Source: Saccopteryx bilineata (lineage: Eukaryota > Chordata > Mammalia > Chiroptera > Emballonuridae). From it: a stretch of DNA of 64,000 bases. The position numbers and the translations under genes are program-made. Shown here piece by piece: positions 32,191 to 44,220 of the stretch; within the stretch, counting starts at the first letter, position 1; every line of letters begins with the position of its first letter. The DNA lies in contig NC_089491.1 in assembly GCF_036850765.1 (NCBI RefSeq), forward strand, positions 125,936,766 through 126,000,765. Reading direction: 5' to 3'. The notes under the pieces are model-generated. The model was given only the letters and a program-made list of their open reading frames with translations, had not been told where the DNA came from and ran no database searches.

Positions 32191-32374
32191 TTTTTTTTTT
32201 TTTAAAGATTTTATTTATTCATTTTAGAGAGGAGAGAGACAGAGAGAGAGAAAGGGGGAGGAGAAGGAAGCATCAACTCCCATATGTGCCTAGACCAGGC
32301 AAGCCCAGGGTTTCGAACCGGCGACCTCAGCATTCCAGCTTGATGCTTTATCCACTGTGCCACCACAGGTCAGG
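32191..32374 (-). mobile_element. Short-type SINE, antisense, with clear duplication
   Basis: T-run, ATTTTATTTATTCATTTTAG, purine tract, GAAGCATCAACTCCCATATG, TTTCGAACCGGCGACC and CCACCACAGGTCAGG. CCCAAGACCTCTT is present before (32178-32190) and after (32375-32387). Confidence 0.95.
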
Positions 32375-32387
32375 CCCAAGACCTCTT

Positions 32388-33294
32388 ATATTCTATTGAG
32401 AGTGTCTACTCATTTTCTAAACTTTAGAATGAATTCTATTTTAGGTTATTTTCAGAAATATTCTCTTCTTAAGAGTTTTCGATTGCTATTTCATTTCCCT
32501 TGCTCTGCACTATTTTTCCATTGGTGTCTCTTGTTTCTGTTTTTCTTTAGCTATTGTTGAATAAGGCCATATCTTTTCAGATTTTATATCTGTCAACAGA
32601 CAAATCATGTGGATTGCCTTTGGTTCCATCTATACATTCTTGGATAATGGTTAAATCTCTCTTTCAAATCTATAGCTGGAGAGAAAGTGGATATAAATAG
32701 CTCCTGAGTCAATTCTCAGTTTCTTGCGAGGATATGCCTGGTTTAGCTATGTACCATGCAGGTGCTATAAATCTTACAAAAAATTTTCTGTTCACTTCTG
32801 AATGATAAACTGTATAAATTACTGCAATTCCCAGGACATGTTTTTTCTAGGAATGTCTGAAAGCCAGCAATTCTTACTATAGTGTTTTATTTGTGGAAAC
32901 TACACCTCTATGTAATAACACTTCATTACTAGACTTTCAGTGTGCTAGTGTACTAGACTTTCTGAGATTTTCTTATTTTGCCTAGATAAACAAAGAATAA
33001 GAGTCAGGAGGCAAAAAAAAAGCACAACAACACCATTCTGTTTGTCCCAAAATGTAATAAATGCATGACAGAAGGACAGTAGCTTAATACTCTGCTTGCT
33101 TCTGGTATCAGTATCCAGTCCATGAACACACAGTGGGACAGGTACAAAGTATCATCTCTATTTATAAAGTGAAATCGGGGTGACTTCTAAGGTCACCTGT
33201 GAACTTTAGTAAGCTTTCTTTTATCTAATCATATCAATTCTACATACTAAATAATGACTTCTTCTAGAATCTGACTTTAGATCATCTATAAACT
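32388..33294. other. No feature recognised
   Basis: 0.9 kb without a recognised gene or repeat. Confidence 0.4.
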
Positions 33295-33400
33295 TTTGTT
33301 GTTCTTCAGATTCCACATATGACTGAAATTGTGTTACTTGTCTTTCTCTGACTGGTTTATTTCACTTAGCTTATCTATGAACTGTAGTGTTCAGTGTTTT
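33295..33400 (-). mobile_element. Old L1 fragment, antisense
   Basis: TTGTTCTTCAGATTCCACATATGACTG and GGTTTATTTCACTTAGC are complement of an old L1 near the ORF2 stop. About 100 bases survive. Confidence 0.65.
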
Positions 33401-33817
33401 TTTATGTGATATTTTCATAGATATTTCAGTAAGAAGTAAAGGAAAAGGCATTGGGAACTAACAGCCAAATGTCATTTAAATGAAAAGTCCAGGTGGAGAT
33501 AATTTTGCTGTATTTATTCATTTTTTTCTTTCTTATTAAAAGTTACTTAGAATTAGTTCCATTTTTGGTTAGCCATTTCTTCAATTGTTTCCTTTTACAT
33601 AGCCATCTCCTATAATTTGTTGATCTTGAAGTTCTCGGGTTTCTTTGGTGTCATTCTTATGTTGTTATCCTATGTTCATGCCAAGAGTTATATTGCAGAA
33701 GAAAGAATAAAAAAACAGAAATTTGATAACATCTGATCAGCCTGCTTTTGTAGTTTTGTATTTGAATGAATAGTTGTTTATTGTTGAAAAAAGATTGGGA
33801 TCATAGCAATGGCATTT

Positions 33818-34035
33818 TGTACACCTACTCTGATCAGCTCTGTGCTAAGTGCCTGATGTATCATTTTCTACTTAGACATTTGAAAGCAACCATTAATGCA
33901 GATGAAACAAAATGAGTCTCAGAGAAGTCAAGTGAGCTGTTCAATGTTATACAACTTGTAAGTGGCCCACTAAAATTTCAGCCCAACTCAGATAGGTGTG
34001 ACTACTGAGTCTCTGGCTTGGTCAGCATACCATAA
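33818..34035 (+). mobile_element. MIR SINE
   Basis: CACCTACTCTGATCAGCTCTGTGCTAAGTGCC resembles the MIR core lead-in, then GATGAAACAAAATGAGTCTCAGAGAAGTCAAGTGA, TACAACTTGTAAGTGGC and CTGAGTCTCTGGC follow in MIR order (given here in short pieces of one diverged copy). MIRs are ancient mammalian SINEs, so this DNA is old and unrearranged. Confidence 0.7.
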
Positions 34036-35357
34036 TGAACATTTAACATATGAAAGCAATCCACACATTTACATTCTGTATTATCATCTCTAAGCAAATT
34101 CTTAACCAGATACAATCAATGAATTGTGCTGATGACAACACTCTCAGACCTTTATTATTCCACTTTGTGCTGAAAGACAAAGTTTGGCAAAGCACATAGT
34201 TACAATACTTCTGAGAACTCTTTTTTCTCTCTCATAACACACCATAAACTGTTTACAAAATTAAAATACTTGAATCATCATTTCCTGCTTATTTTGTAGT
34301 AATCTATTACTTGAAAATGGTTGTTTTAATAACTGAAATCTATTATAAATAACTTTGGGAAAACAAGCTTTAGAATAGAAGGACTTTGAAAAAAAAGTGA
34401 GTTTTGGAGGCTATTCCTACCCTACCATCTGGAAATGTTAGGGATCCTACCCCTCAGTTATATAAGCCATTAATTAGTCAACTCTTGCTCCAAGAAGTTA
34501 CTACCCAGGTGTGCTCTGTTAGCCATAAAGCATGCTGGCTAGGGATTGGGGTCAAGTTTGCTGGATAGAATTAGTATGAGTTGTGGGCAAAACATGGACT
34601 AAAGCTATAGCCCTAATGATTGAGAGGAGGAAACAGTGAGAAATAGACTCCACAGAAACTCAATGAGATAGAGGCTATTTATGAGCCAGATAGAGAGAAT
34701 TTATGGGAGAAAAAGTGAGCTACAGAACTGAATCATACCAGGAATTCTTGAATATGAGACACAAGGAGAACAAGGATGGGGTCCAACTCCACAGAAATAA
34801 ACAGGACAGTGTAAATGGACACAGAGTCAAGCCAGCTGGTTAATCAGACAGACAGTCATGTGTCCCACCACAAAATTAGAAAGGCAAAGAAACCCTGCAG
34901 AGTAGCTGGCCCAGCACAAGGGAAACTATGTCTCTTGCCTCTCACCCCCACTGTCGCTATCTCCATTATGCACACGTGTATACAGGCAAGCATGTTTTGT
35001 AGGAATGTGTCCTTTCACACTTTAGGGATGGGATACCAAGACAGAGAACTTTATGGTTTGCCATACACATCTGGATCGGGCACTGTTTTATAAAAAGGTT
35101 AGGTTGCTTAGAGCAATTTGTATGCTACACTCTAGAGAATTGCAAATCTCTATAAAATCATACGTAGATATTTCCCACTGAAACAATAGCTGAAAGAAGA
35201 TTTTTGCCTATAAGTTTAACAAAGATTCAGAGTTTAATGAGTTAAAAGGGCAAACCATATTACAGAATTAATTTTAAAAGAATAAGAGAGATACTGATAT
35301 ATCCTGAGATCTATTATATGTAAGATGACCAATAATTACAAATACACAATATATGCT
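34036..35357. other. No feature recognised
   Basis: 1.3 kb with less repeat content than elsewhere. The 92-codon frame at 34815-35093 shows no known motif. I see no exon-like element. Confidence 0.4.
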
Positions 35358-35776
35358 TTTTTTCTAAATTTTATTTATTTATTTATTTATTTTTTGTGTG
35401 AGAGAGAAAGGAAAAGAGAGAGGGACAGACACAGACAGAAAGGGAGAGAGATGAGAAACATCAACTCATAGTTGTGGCATGTTGGTTGTTCATAGATGCC
35501 TTGACCAGAGGGGAGCTCCAGCTGAGTCAGTGACCTCTTGCTCAAATCAGCAACCTTGAGTTCAAACCAGGGACGTTGGGGTCATGTCTATGATATGATC
35601 CCATGCTCAAGCTGGAGACCCCATGCTCAAGCCAGAGACCCCATGCTCAAACTGGTGAGCCCACACTCAAGCCAGATGAGCCCATGCTCAAGTCAGCAAC
35701 CTCAGGGTTTCAAACCTGGGTCCTCAGTATACCAGGTCAATGCTCTATCCACTGTGCCACCACCTGCTCAGGCTCC
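35358..35776 (-). mobile_element. Long-type SINE, antisense
   Basis: T-rich (ATTT)n run, purine tract, then repeated CCCATGCTCAAGC / CCAGAGACC units (35610-35700), TTTCAAACCTGGGTCC and CCACTGTGCCACCACCTGC. The tandem CATGCTCAAGC units are expanded compared with the copy at 30179. Confidence 0.88.
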
Positions 35777-35799
35777 ATGCTATTTAATAGACACCTAGA

Positions 35800-36198
35800 G
35801 GCCCTGGCCGGTTGGCTCAGCGGTAGAGCGTCAGCCTAGCGTGCGGAGGACCCGGGTTCGATTCCCGGCCAGGGCACACAGGAGAAGCGCCCATTTGCTT
35901 CTCCACCCCTCCGCCACGCTTTCCCTCTCTGTCTCTCTCTTCCCCTCCCGCAGCCAAGGCTCCATTGGAGCAAAGATGGCCCAGGCGCTGGGGATGGCTC
36001 TGTGGCCTCTGCCCCAGGCGCTAGAGTGGCTCTGGTCGCAACATGGCGACGCCCAGGATGGGCAGAGCATTGCCCCCTGGTGGGCAGAGCGTCGCCCCTG
36101 GTGGGCGTGCCGGGTGGATCCCGGTCGGGTGCATGCGGGAGTCTGTCTGACTGTCTCTCCCTGTTTCCAGCTTCAGAAAAAAAAAAAGAAAAAAAAAA
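35800..36198 (+). mobile_element. Ves-type SINE, young, full length
   Basis: Head GGCCCTGGCCGGTTGGCTCA, A box and B box (GGGTTCGATTCCCGG) intact, body near consensus, terminal TTCCAGCTTCAG and a long A-tail. AATAGACACCTAGA flanks it on both sides (35786-35799 and 36199-36212). With intact Pol III boxes this is the best-preserved Ves copy in the window. Confidence 0.96.
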
Positions 36199-36212
36199 AA
36201 TAGACACCTAGA

Positions 36213-36888
36213 ACTTGGGCATAAATACCTATCAAAATACTGATAGCTCAGAGCTTTATATTTTGGTGTCAGTGATCAATTCCTTTCTAGGACAATTGAT
36301 AATACTCATATCTACTGCTCCTTTTTTGCTTCTCACATTAGTCACAGAGATAATTCATCCTGGACCAGTCAGTTGTTTTTACTAGAGGTGATATATAAAC
36401 CACACCTATTTCTGTCTCAAAGTTAAACGAAAAGGTTCAAATTTAAGGCATAAGAACAGCCTTCATCTATAGTGGTTCGTGTGCTTTAGCTCTGTCTTTA
36501 TTTATTTCCTGTAACAGAATCTTCGCAGATAGAGGATTTCACTAAGCTCACTTTCTTCTGAGTCAATTTCTGGAAAATGTCTGCAACAAAATAACTTCTT
36601 AATGCTTCCTTGTAAGTATACTTAAGAACATTTCTAACTTTTTTTGATGGAAAGAGAATGAAGGTCAAGATCTATAGAAAAGACTCCTTTCCTCATTCCT
36701 AAAACATTTAATGACTACTTAATTTGATTAAAAATTCAGTGTATGCTTGATAATGAATTTTCCAAATCAATCTTGTGATTTTACTATTTAATGGATTCAT
36801 GAACTCTGAATTAGCTGTAGGAATTAGATTATATAAAAATGTATCAACATTTCCCCTTAGTAGTTATTTGATAATAGCTATCAAAATT
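36213..36888. other. No feature recognised
   Basis: About 680 bases of AT-rich DNA without a recognised repeat or gene. Confidence 0.4.
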
Positions 36889-36905
36889 AAATTGTACATT
36901 TCTAG

Positions 36906-37409
36906 ACACATGCAGCCCCATGTTTATTGCAGCATTGTTCACAGTGGCCAGGACATGGAAACAACCAAAAAGCCCGTCAATAGATGACTGGATAAAGAAG
37001 ATGTGGCACATATACACTATGGAATACTACTCAGCCATAAGAAATGATGACATCGGATCATTTACAGCAAAATGGTGGGATCTTGATAACATGATACGAA
37101 GCGAAATAAGTAAATCAGAAAAAACCAGGAACTGCATTATTCCATACGTAGGTGGGACATAAAAGTGAGACTAAGAGACATTGATAAGAGTGTGGTGGTT
37201 ACGGTGGGGGGGGGGGGGAGAGGGAGAGGGAAAGGGGGGAGGGGGAGGGGCACAAAGAAAACTAGATAGAAGGTGACAGAGGACAATCTGACTCTGGGTG
37301 ATGGGTATGCAACATAATTGAACGACAAGATAACCTGGACTTGTTATCTTTGAATATATGTATCCTGATTTATTGATGTCGCCCCATTAAAAAAATAAAA
37401 TTTAAAAAA
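36906..37409 (+). mobile_element. Young L1 3' end, 504 bp
   Basis: A severely 5'-truncated L1: last 85 ORF2 codons (open to the normal stop at 37162), G tract, terminal segment and A-tail. AAATTGTACATTTCTAG is duplicated around it (36889-36905 and 37410-37426). It shares copy A's substitutions, such as GATAACATGATACGAAGCG, so it comes from the same active subfamily. Confidence 0.96.
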
Positions 37410-37439
37410 AAATTGTACATTTCTAGTTCTATGAAGTTG

Positions 37440-37760
37440 TCTTTAGATATATATGTCCAAATCCTTAAATATATGCACACAAGCACATTTGCTGTGGCAT
37501 GATTGGTATGTTGCAAACAGTTTAAATGCCCATAAATAGATATTTGGTATATTAGTTAAGCAACCTTGCAATAGAACACCATACAATTTTTTAAAAAATG
37601 AGATGGATTCTATGAGTCACTATAAAAGAATAACCAAATTATGGTAAAGAAAGGAAGGCACAGTTTATTGTGTCTAATACAGTCACATGTGTGTTTAGAC
37701 AGCTGTCTTTGAAAATGTTTATATGTCCATAAAACTTTTCTAAGACATTAAAGTTTTAGT
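37440..37760 (+). mobile_element. Old L1 ORF2 end
   Basis: CAAACAGTTTAAATGCCC, ATAGATATTTGGTATATTAG and AGATGGATTCTATGAGTC are old L1 wording near the end of ORF2. It is heavily decayed. Confidence 0.55.
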
Positions 37761-37850
37761 TCACAGTGCCTCCCTCTGGAGAGTATGATATAGATAGGAG
37801 GAGGGAAGAATACTTTTCAGTCTAAATATTTGCATAAAAATCATATATTT

Positions 37851-38038
37851 TTTTTTAAAAATTTAATTTTATTTTTTCATTTTAAGAGGAGAGAGAGTGA
37901 GAGCGAGAGAAAGAAAGGGGGGAGGAGCAGGAAGCATCAACTCCCATATGTACCTTGACCAGACAAGCCCAGGGTCCTGAACCGGCGACCTCAGCATTCT
38001 AGGTTGACGCTTTATCCACTGCACCACCACAGGTCAGG
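37851..38038 (-). mobile_element. Short-type SINE, antisense
   Basis: T-rich end, purine tract, GAAGCATCAACTCCCATATG, CCGGCGACCTCAGC and CACTGCACCACCACAGGTCAGGC. CATATAT occurs on both sides. Confidence 0.93.
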
Positions 38039-38371
38039 CATATATATATATTACTTTTGTAACAAAAATTTTAGTATATATTTTCTACCCTACTGACCAA
38101 AGAGTTTGATAAAAGTAAACATTTTTAACATCAAAACCCTAAAAAGAAAAAAGAGGCCTTTTTAATGGATGTAGTGCTCCGAGAAGGAAATAGTGACACC
38201 ATTTCCCACATGACTGCTCTCCCAATCTTGATTCCATGCAGGATCCTCTCAAGGTTTAGGCATCCCCAAGGGGATGATTGTGATTAAAAGTGAAGACCAT
38301 GTAAATGACACCTTTTGATCTCCACTTGTGTCTTCAGTTTCCTAGAGTGCTGTATGTAACACATTACTACC

Positions 38372-38470
38372 AGTGATGAGATTCAGCCAGTTCACACCAA
38401 TGTGGCAGAACCGATACCTAACTTTTTGTTGATTTCAGTAAACTGGTTGTTAAAATGGCACTTGTAATCA
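38372..38470. mobile_element. Possible hAT-type DNA transposon relict
   Basis: CCAGTGATGAGATTCAGCCAG, CAGAACCGATACCTAAC and AAACTGGTTGTTAAAATGGC recall a known mammalian DNA element whose ends read CAGTGGTGGGATTC... . The right end is not visible. Confidence 0.35.
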
Positions 38471-38653
38471 GAGTCCTCTCTAAGGTGGGTGCCTGGGCAG
38501 CTGCCCAATGTGGACATCACAAGTTTACATTCCTTACTCTTTTTTTAATGTTTATCTACACAACAGCTTATTCTAAGCGGCCATAGTGATGTTCATTCTG
38601 TCCATAGGTGAAAAAGGTTGCTAGTGAGGATGACAATCAAGAAGCAATATGGA

Positions 38654-38999
38654 GTCTGACCAGGCAGTGGTGTAATGACCTGGGATGCAGAGGAACCAGG
38701 TTCAAAACCCTGAGATCGCTGGCTTGAGCACAGGTTCACCAGCTTGAGCGTGGGGGTCACTAGCTTGAGCGTGGGATCATAGACATGACCCCATGGTATC
38801 TGGCTTGAGCCCAAAGGTCACTAGCTTGAGCAAGGGGTCACTGGCTCAGTTGGAGCCCCCCCCCCAGGCATATATGAGAAAGCAATCAATGAACAACTAA
38901 GGTGTCACAACAAAGAATTGATGCTTTTCATCGCTCTCCTTTCCTGTCTGTCCCTCTCTCTGCTGGTGTCTCTCTCTTGCTAAAAAAAAAAAGAAAAAA
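38654..38999 (+). mobile_element. Long-type SINE
   Basis: GTCTGACCAGGCAGTGGTG, GGTTCAAAACCCTGAG, a series of GGCTTGAGC / CTAGCTTGAGC units (38716-38830), GAACAACTAAGGTGTC, CT tract and A-tail. AAGCAATATGGA flanks it on both sides (about 38641 and 39004). Confidence 0.9.
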
Positions 39000-39214
39000 G
39001 AAAAGCAATATGGAAATATCTGAAATAACAGTTTTATTGTTTTCTATCAGGTATTATTAACTCTTCCTTATAACATAATCTAGTTTCTTATACCTCTTTT
39101 ATTGTTCTTATTTATGTATTAAATGCATAAAACAATAAACTACCTTTTGGTATATCAGTGTTTTCTTTAATACTTAAAACAGTCAGTAGGGCAGAGAACT
39201 GGTTGTTCAATTAT

Positions 39215-39655
39215 TACTACATTTACTAATTACTACACCACTAATTACTACAAACTGGGCGGCTTAATACAACAGAAATTTATGCTCTCAGAGTTCTGGA
39301 CATTAGAAATTTAAAATTAAGGTGCTGGAAAGGCCATGCTCTCTCTGGTGGCTTTAGGGAGGATCTTGCGTTGCCTCTTCCTGGTGTCTAGAAATCGCCT
39401 TTGCTGGCTTGGGCTGCATCATTCTGATTTCTGCCTCAGTCCCTGCATGGTTTCTCCTCCATATCTGTCACTGGTTTCTTCTCTTCTTACAATACTCAGA
39501 TGGGATCAGGACTCACCCTAATCCAGGATGACTTCATCTTAACTTGATGACATCTATAAAAACCTTACGTCCAAATAAGATCACTTTCATAGGTACTAAG
39601 GGGTAGGGCTTCAACATATCTTTTTTTGTGGGATACAATTTAATCCATAACAACA
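39215..39655 (-). mobile_element. MaLR LTR (MLT1-like), antisense
   Basis: CTAATTACTACAAACTGGGCGGC, TTATGCTCTCAGAGTTCTGG, then complement of the polyadenylation-end half, and CCTAATCCAGGATGACTTCATC near 39520. Nearly the whole LTR is represented, though diverged. Confidence 0.65.
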
Positions 39656-40449
39656 TGGTTTCTTTTTTTTTAGATCCTTCCTTTTAAATTACTTATATAT
39701 TTCACATTATGTATCCTAAGGAATAATATAGGAATCAGTGTAGCAGACAAATTAGCCATTGATCCAACAGCAATCTCAATTTCTAACAGGGGCAAAACCT
39801 CCAAAGCCTCCTACAGTGCTCCACCCTCTTCACAAGTCTCAGGATGGAGCTGTATCAGAAATGAAGGCTTATCTTCCCTTGGGATAATACATTTTTTAAA
39901 AAAAATTTAGGGATACCTCAGATATTCTGCAGGCTCAGTTTTATCTGAAGAATAAAAGACTTAATTAGCCTTGGTTCAACTACTTTATATAATTTAGAAT
40001 AATAGTCAAGTGTTAAAACATTGTTAGGGCTCAAACATGCAATACAGAACAAATGACCCCTGATGTAGTGTATATTCAAATATCTGAAAGTAAACATGAA
40101 GAGTAGAACTCAACTAACAAGGAAAAACAGCCATAACATGATACATCAGAAATTTCATAATATATATAAGACAAATTCTGACTTTTGCTTTTATTTAGCT
40201 CTTTAAGAAGGGACGATCACAAAGCATCAGTGACACATATCCTGTGCAACCCATAAGTAGCCCTATGTGAGTCTACAGTATGAGTCTACAGTATGAAAAT
40301 CCTTCCGCTCTTTGACCGTGAGAAATCGCTTTGGCTGTTCACCCCTATGAGTATAATGGGACTCCAGGACTATGGACACCAACCAACTGGAGCACCCCTT
40401 TCGCTGCAAATGCATGGTAAAGCTGGATAACACTTTTTTTTTTTAAGTT
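39656..40449. other. Mostly unassigned
   Basis: Nothing clear except AGGGATACCTCAGATATTCTG (39909-39929), which resembles the terminus of the Tigger1-like element at 40456 and may be a solo end. Confidence 0.4.
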
Positions 40450-40455
40450 TTCAAT

Positions 40456-40630
40456 TTGGGCATACCTCAGAGACTCTGTGGGGTCAGTTCCAACCCACCA
40501 CAATAAAGTAAATATTACAATAAAGACAGTGGTAATCATTTTGTGGGTGGAGGGTTTTGCCTTCAATTTGTAAAAAATACAACATCGGTGAAGCTCAATA
40601 AAGCAGAAGTGCAATAAAATGAGGTATGTC
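40456..40630. mobile_element. Tigger1-derived MITE
   Basis: Left end GGGCATACCTCAGAGACTCTG, right end AAGTGCAATAAAATGAGGTATGTC: inverted ends typical of Tigger1. The interior (ACCACAATAAAGTAAATATTACAATAAAG, GTGGAGGGTTTTGCC) also fits an internally deleted Tigger1. Confidence 0.75.
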
Positions 40631-40764
40631 AAAAAGCTGAGTGCAAAAGAAAATAAAAATCCCAGGTGTCAGAAATCCAGAGAACATTTAAAGCTAGAAT
40701 GATAAGCACCTGAGTGGTCCAAAGAACTCTTTGACCTGTGATTTAACAGCTAGGGCTTAGTGAT

Positions 40765-41580
40765 TTGTGATTTTATTTTTTTATTATTGTTTTTTAATGG
40801 ATTATGCATCCACATGGTTAAAGAAAAACTAATAAAAAATTTTACTTTCACCCTCTTCTCATTCATCACTTTCCCTTCTTCCTATGGGTAACATGTTATG
40901 TTTATTATAATCCACCCAGTGTTTTCTAGAAAATAATATGCACACATTAACGTACATTTGTTTCTTCCTTACATGCAAAAGATAGCCTGCCTTCTGTATG
41001 CAATCTTATGTGATCTATTTTTTCTTAGGCCACATTGTATCTTGAAGCTATTTCTACATCAGAACACGGAAACTTTCTTTGTTTTTTAAAGCACTGCATA
41101 ATATTCCTTTGTGTGGAAAGCTATCGTTTATTGATGTACACAGGTTGCTGAAATCATCATATATATTTGTAAATATACCCACAGGGTTAACTTCTATGGA
41201 ATCCTTGGGTCATAGAGTAAATTAGTATTATTTTGAGACTTACTGCCCTCCATAGAGTTTGTACCGTATGACAGTGCGAGCGGCACTCTAAGGGGTGTGT
41301 CTTCCTCTGCAGATAGACGCACAAGGCCCTTGTCAAATTTCTGGATTTCTTCCAGTCTTATAGATGTGAAATGGCATCTCACATCTGCATTTATTTTATT
41401 ATGTGTAGCAATGAGTATGTTTTCATACATTTAAGGATCCCTTATAATTCTTTTTCTCTGAACTCTTTCTGTACTTTGCCCATTTTTCTACTGGGATTTT
41501 GATGTCTTTTGTTATTGGGCTTTTCATTTACTGGGATTTTGTTATTGATGTCATGGAACAGGTTATATATGAAAAAATTA
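40765..41580 (-). mobile_element. Old L1, antisense
   Basis: The reverse complement of an old L1 3' region: TTTCACCCTCTTCTCATTCATC, CACTGCATAATATTCCTTTG (41090-41109), GGGTCATAGAGTAAATTAG, TCTTATAGATGTGAAATGGC and TTTGCCCATTTTTCTACTGGG. It is strongly diverged. Confidence 0.6.
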
Positions 41581-41625
41581 TCTAGGAACTGGTGTTTTCA
41601 TATTCCATAAAATACAGAAAATACA

Positions 41626-41932
41626 ATTTTTTTTTTTTTTAGTGAGAGAGACAGAGACAAAGAGAGAGGAAGAGAGAGGGACAGACAGACAGGAAGGGAG
41701 AGAGATGAGAAGCATCAATGATTTGTTGCAGCACTTTAGTTGTTCGTTGGTTGCTTTCTCCTATGTGCCTTGTAGACCTGGGGTTAACGCTGAGCCAATG
41801 ACCTATTGCTCAAGCCAATGACCATGGAATCATGTCTATGATCCCATGTTCAAGCCAGCAACATTTGAACCATGATCTTCTGCATCTCAGGCCGATGCTC
41901 TATCAACTGCATGTACCACTGCCTGGTCAGGC
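41626..41932 (-). mobile_element. Long-type SINE, antisense
   Basis: T-run, GAGAGAGACAGAGACAAAG, GAGAAGCATCAATG, TCAAGCCAATGACC units, and ACCACTGCCTGGTCAGGC at the right end. Confidence 0.9.
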
Positions 41933-41937
41933 TATTT

Positions 41938-42555
41938 TTATTTTTCAATAACAGTTTGCCTTCAACACCACTTTAAATTGGTTTCAAGTGTACAGCATAG
42001 TGGCAGAATAATCACACATTTCAGTAAGTGTCCCCCCTGATACTTCTAGTGCTCACCTGGCACCATATATATAATAGTTATTACAATATCATTGAATATA
42101 TTTCCTACGCTGTACTTTATATCCCCATGACTATTGTATACCTACCAATTTGACTTCTTAGTCCCTTCACCTTTTTCATCCAGACCCCCAATATCCTTCT
42201 CCTCTGGCAACCACCAGGCTGGAGAAAACTCCAAACTGATTTCATTAATGGTCACACCATCTGCATTCCCACCAACAGTATATACCTTGCCAACCCTTGT
42301 TATTTATGGATTTACTGATGATAGCCATTCCGACAGGTATAAGGTCATAGCTCATTGTGTTTGTTTGTTTTTTCTCATTGTGGTTTTAATTTGCATTCTC
42401 TGATGTTTAGTAACGTTGAGCATCTTTTTCTATATCTATTGGCCATCTAAATGTCCTCTTTGGAGAAGTGTCTGTAGTGTCTATTCAGGTCGTCTGCCTA
42501 TTTTTTAATTGGAGTAGCTATTTATTTTTTGGTGTTGATTACTATGAGTTCTCTT
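41938..42555 (-). mobile_element. Old L1 3' end, antisense, internally deleted
   Basis: 3' UTR complement (GGTTTCAAGTGTACAGCATAG, CTCACCTGGCACCATATAT) runs to about 42215, then jumps to the cysteine-region complement (GCATTCCCACCAACAG near 42262) and the thumb (CCTCTTTGGAGAAGTGTC). The last ORF2 codons are missing between them. Confidence 0.7.
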
Positions 42556-42676
42556 TTAAAGCCTGTGCTCTGAAAAGCTTGACCAACAAAAACAAATAGA
42601 TCACACACACACAAAAAAAGATTCATAAAAATCTATCCACTATGTCAGAAAGAGACAGGAATTTCTGGGTATTTAT

Positions 42677-43047
42677 TTTCTTTTCCTTTTCTTAAGTGAG
42701 AAGCAGGGATGCAGAGAGACAGACTACTGCATGCACCCTGACCAGGGACCCACCAGCAAGTCCCTTATGGGGGTGGGGGGAAGCTCTACCCATCTGGGGT
42801 GTTGCTCCGTTGCTCAGAAACTGAACTATTTTAATGCCTGAGGCAAGGCCATGAAGCCATCCTCAGCACCTGGGGCCCACTTGCTCCAACTGAGCCATGG
42901 CTGCAGGAGGAAAAGAGAGAGAGAGAGAAGGGAGAGGGAGAAGGGTGGAGAAGCAGATGGTCACTTCTCCTCTGTGTCTGACTAAGAATTGAACCTGGGA
43001 CATCCACACACTGGGCTGACACTCTACCACTAGAAAACCGGCCAGGG
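42677..43047 (-). mobile_element. Ves-type SINE, antisense
   Basis: Complement of the Ves body and head, ending ACCACTAGAAAACCGGCCAGGG. CTGGGTATTTAT is duplicated at 42665-42676 and 43048-43059. Confidence 0.93.
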
Positions 43048-43059
43048 CTGGGTATTTAT

Positions 43060-43838
43060 GAAAAGCCTCTTTCTGGTTGGATTCTTGTTTTCCTGTGAGA
43101 AATTTCTGAGTCCATATTTATAGTACCTACTTGGCATGGAGATTCTCAAAGTTTAGGGAGTAACAAAAAAACTGGTCTAGAGTCAGTAAAACTCTGGAAT
43201 GCACTTAAGATATAGCCCATAGTCCATAATAAGCATCCTGATGGCAGGGTCTATCAGAATTCTTAGAATACAGAGAAGAGCATGAACTAATGAATAGATA
43301 GATTACCACTATATAAAATGTAGTTTCAGAGCAGTGATTCATAGACCTTTCCCAGGTATTTCATTGTAGGTATTATAACATTGTGTATATATAATTATAG
43401 CATTGTAGGGATTATATCCTCTCTCCCACAATACAATCCAGGGCAAGAATCCTAAGACTAGCAGATAGGCAAGCCCACTAATTAGTAACCTTCTATTTTG
43501 GAGCAAATAAGGAAGTTTAATTCAACTAAAGAAAATAAAAGTATTTTTAATGGGCTATAATCCTGAGAATTTTGAATTAAATGTTTGGGGATTTGCTTTG
43601 CAGTTTTGACACAGGAACAAATTGTTAATTGCAAGCCTACAATTTCCTATTCTATAAAACAGAGCAAATCTATGTAAAAATAAAAAACATTGTTCTTTTA
43701 ACATTATTTTTAATTTAACTTAATTTAAATATGAAATAGTGCAAACATCCAAACTATTATATAAAGTCATAAAATAGAAATCAATATACCCTCATGAATT
43801 ATAACATATGTTAACATGTTGTTTTAACAATCAGGATA
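43060..43838. other. No feature recognised
   Basis: About 780 bases, AT-rich, no gene or repeat identified. Confidence 0.4.
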
Positions 43839-43973
43839 GGCTGGTTATGCCATAAAACAAAACCGAGACATCAGTGGCTATAAATAACAAAGCTTTATTT
43901 CTATCTCATACTTCTTATCACCAGGAGTCAGCAGGGAGGTTCTGCTCATGAAAGTCACTCAAGATCTCAGGTT
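43839..43973 (-). mobile_element. Old interspersed repeat split by L1 D
   Basis: GGCTGGTTATGCCATAAAAC, ATCAGTGGCTATAAATAAC and GCAGGGAGGTTCTGCTC are wording of an old mammalian repeat (LTR- or MER-like, family uncertain). It continues after L1 D from 51855 to about 52030 (AGTCACATATCCTTCTG..., GTGAAAGTCACATGACC). Confidence 0.4.
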
Positions 43974-44220
43974 GAGTGACATCACAGAAATGGCGCCATG
44001 AGCAGCGCGTCCGACAGATCTCCCCAAAATCTCAACAAATTTATCAACTAGAAACAGAGAAATTTATCCTCGGAGCATTCCAGAGTTCCACACAAACTGA
44101 AAGCAAAAGGACTGTTGCTGAGGAGAGAGTACACCTGTGGTGAGTCAACCCACACGTGCAGCTGCCGGCCCACACTTGGGGATGGCAGCCTGGGCGCTGG
44201 CGGCCGCCCCAGCATACCCT

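Noticed and set aside
35800..35875. tRNA gene with intact A and B boxes
   Set aside because: It continues into the Ves SINE body and A-tail and is flanked by a target-site duplication; the acceptor stem of a functional tRNA is not formed.
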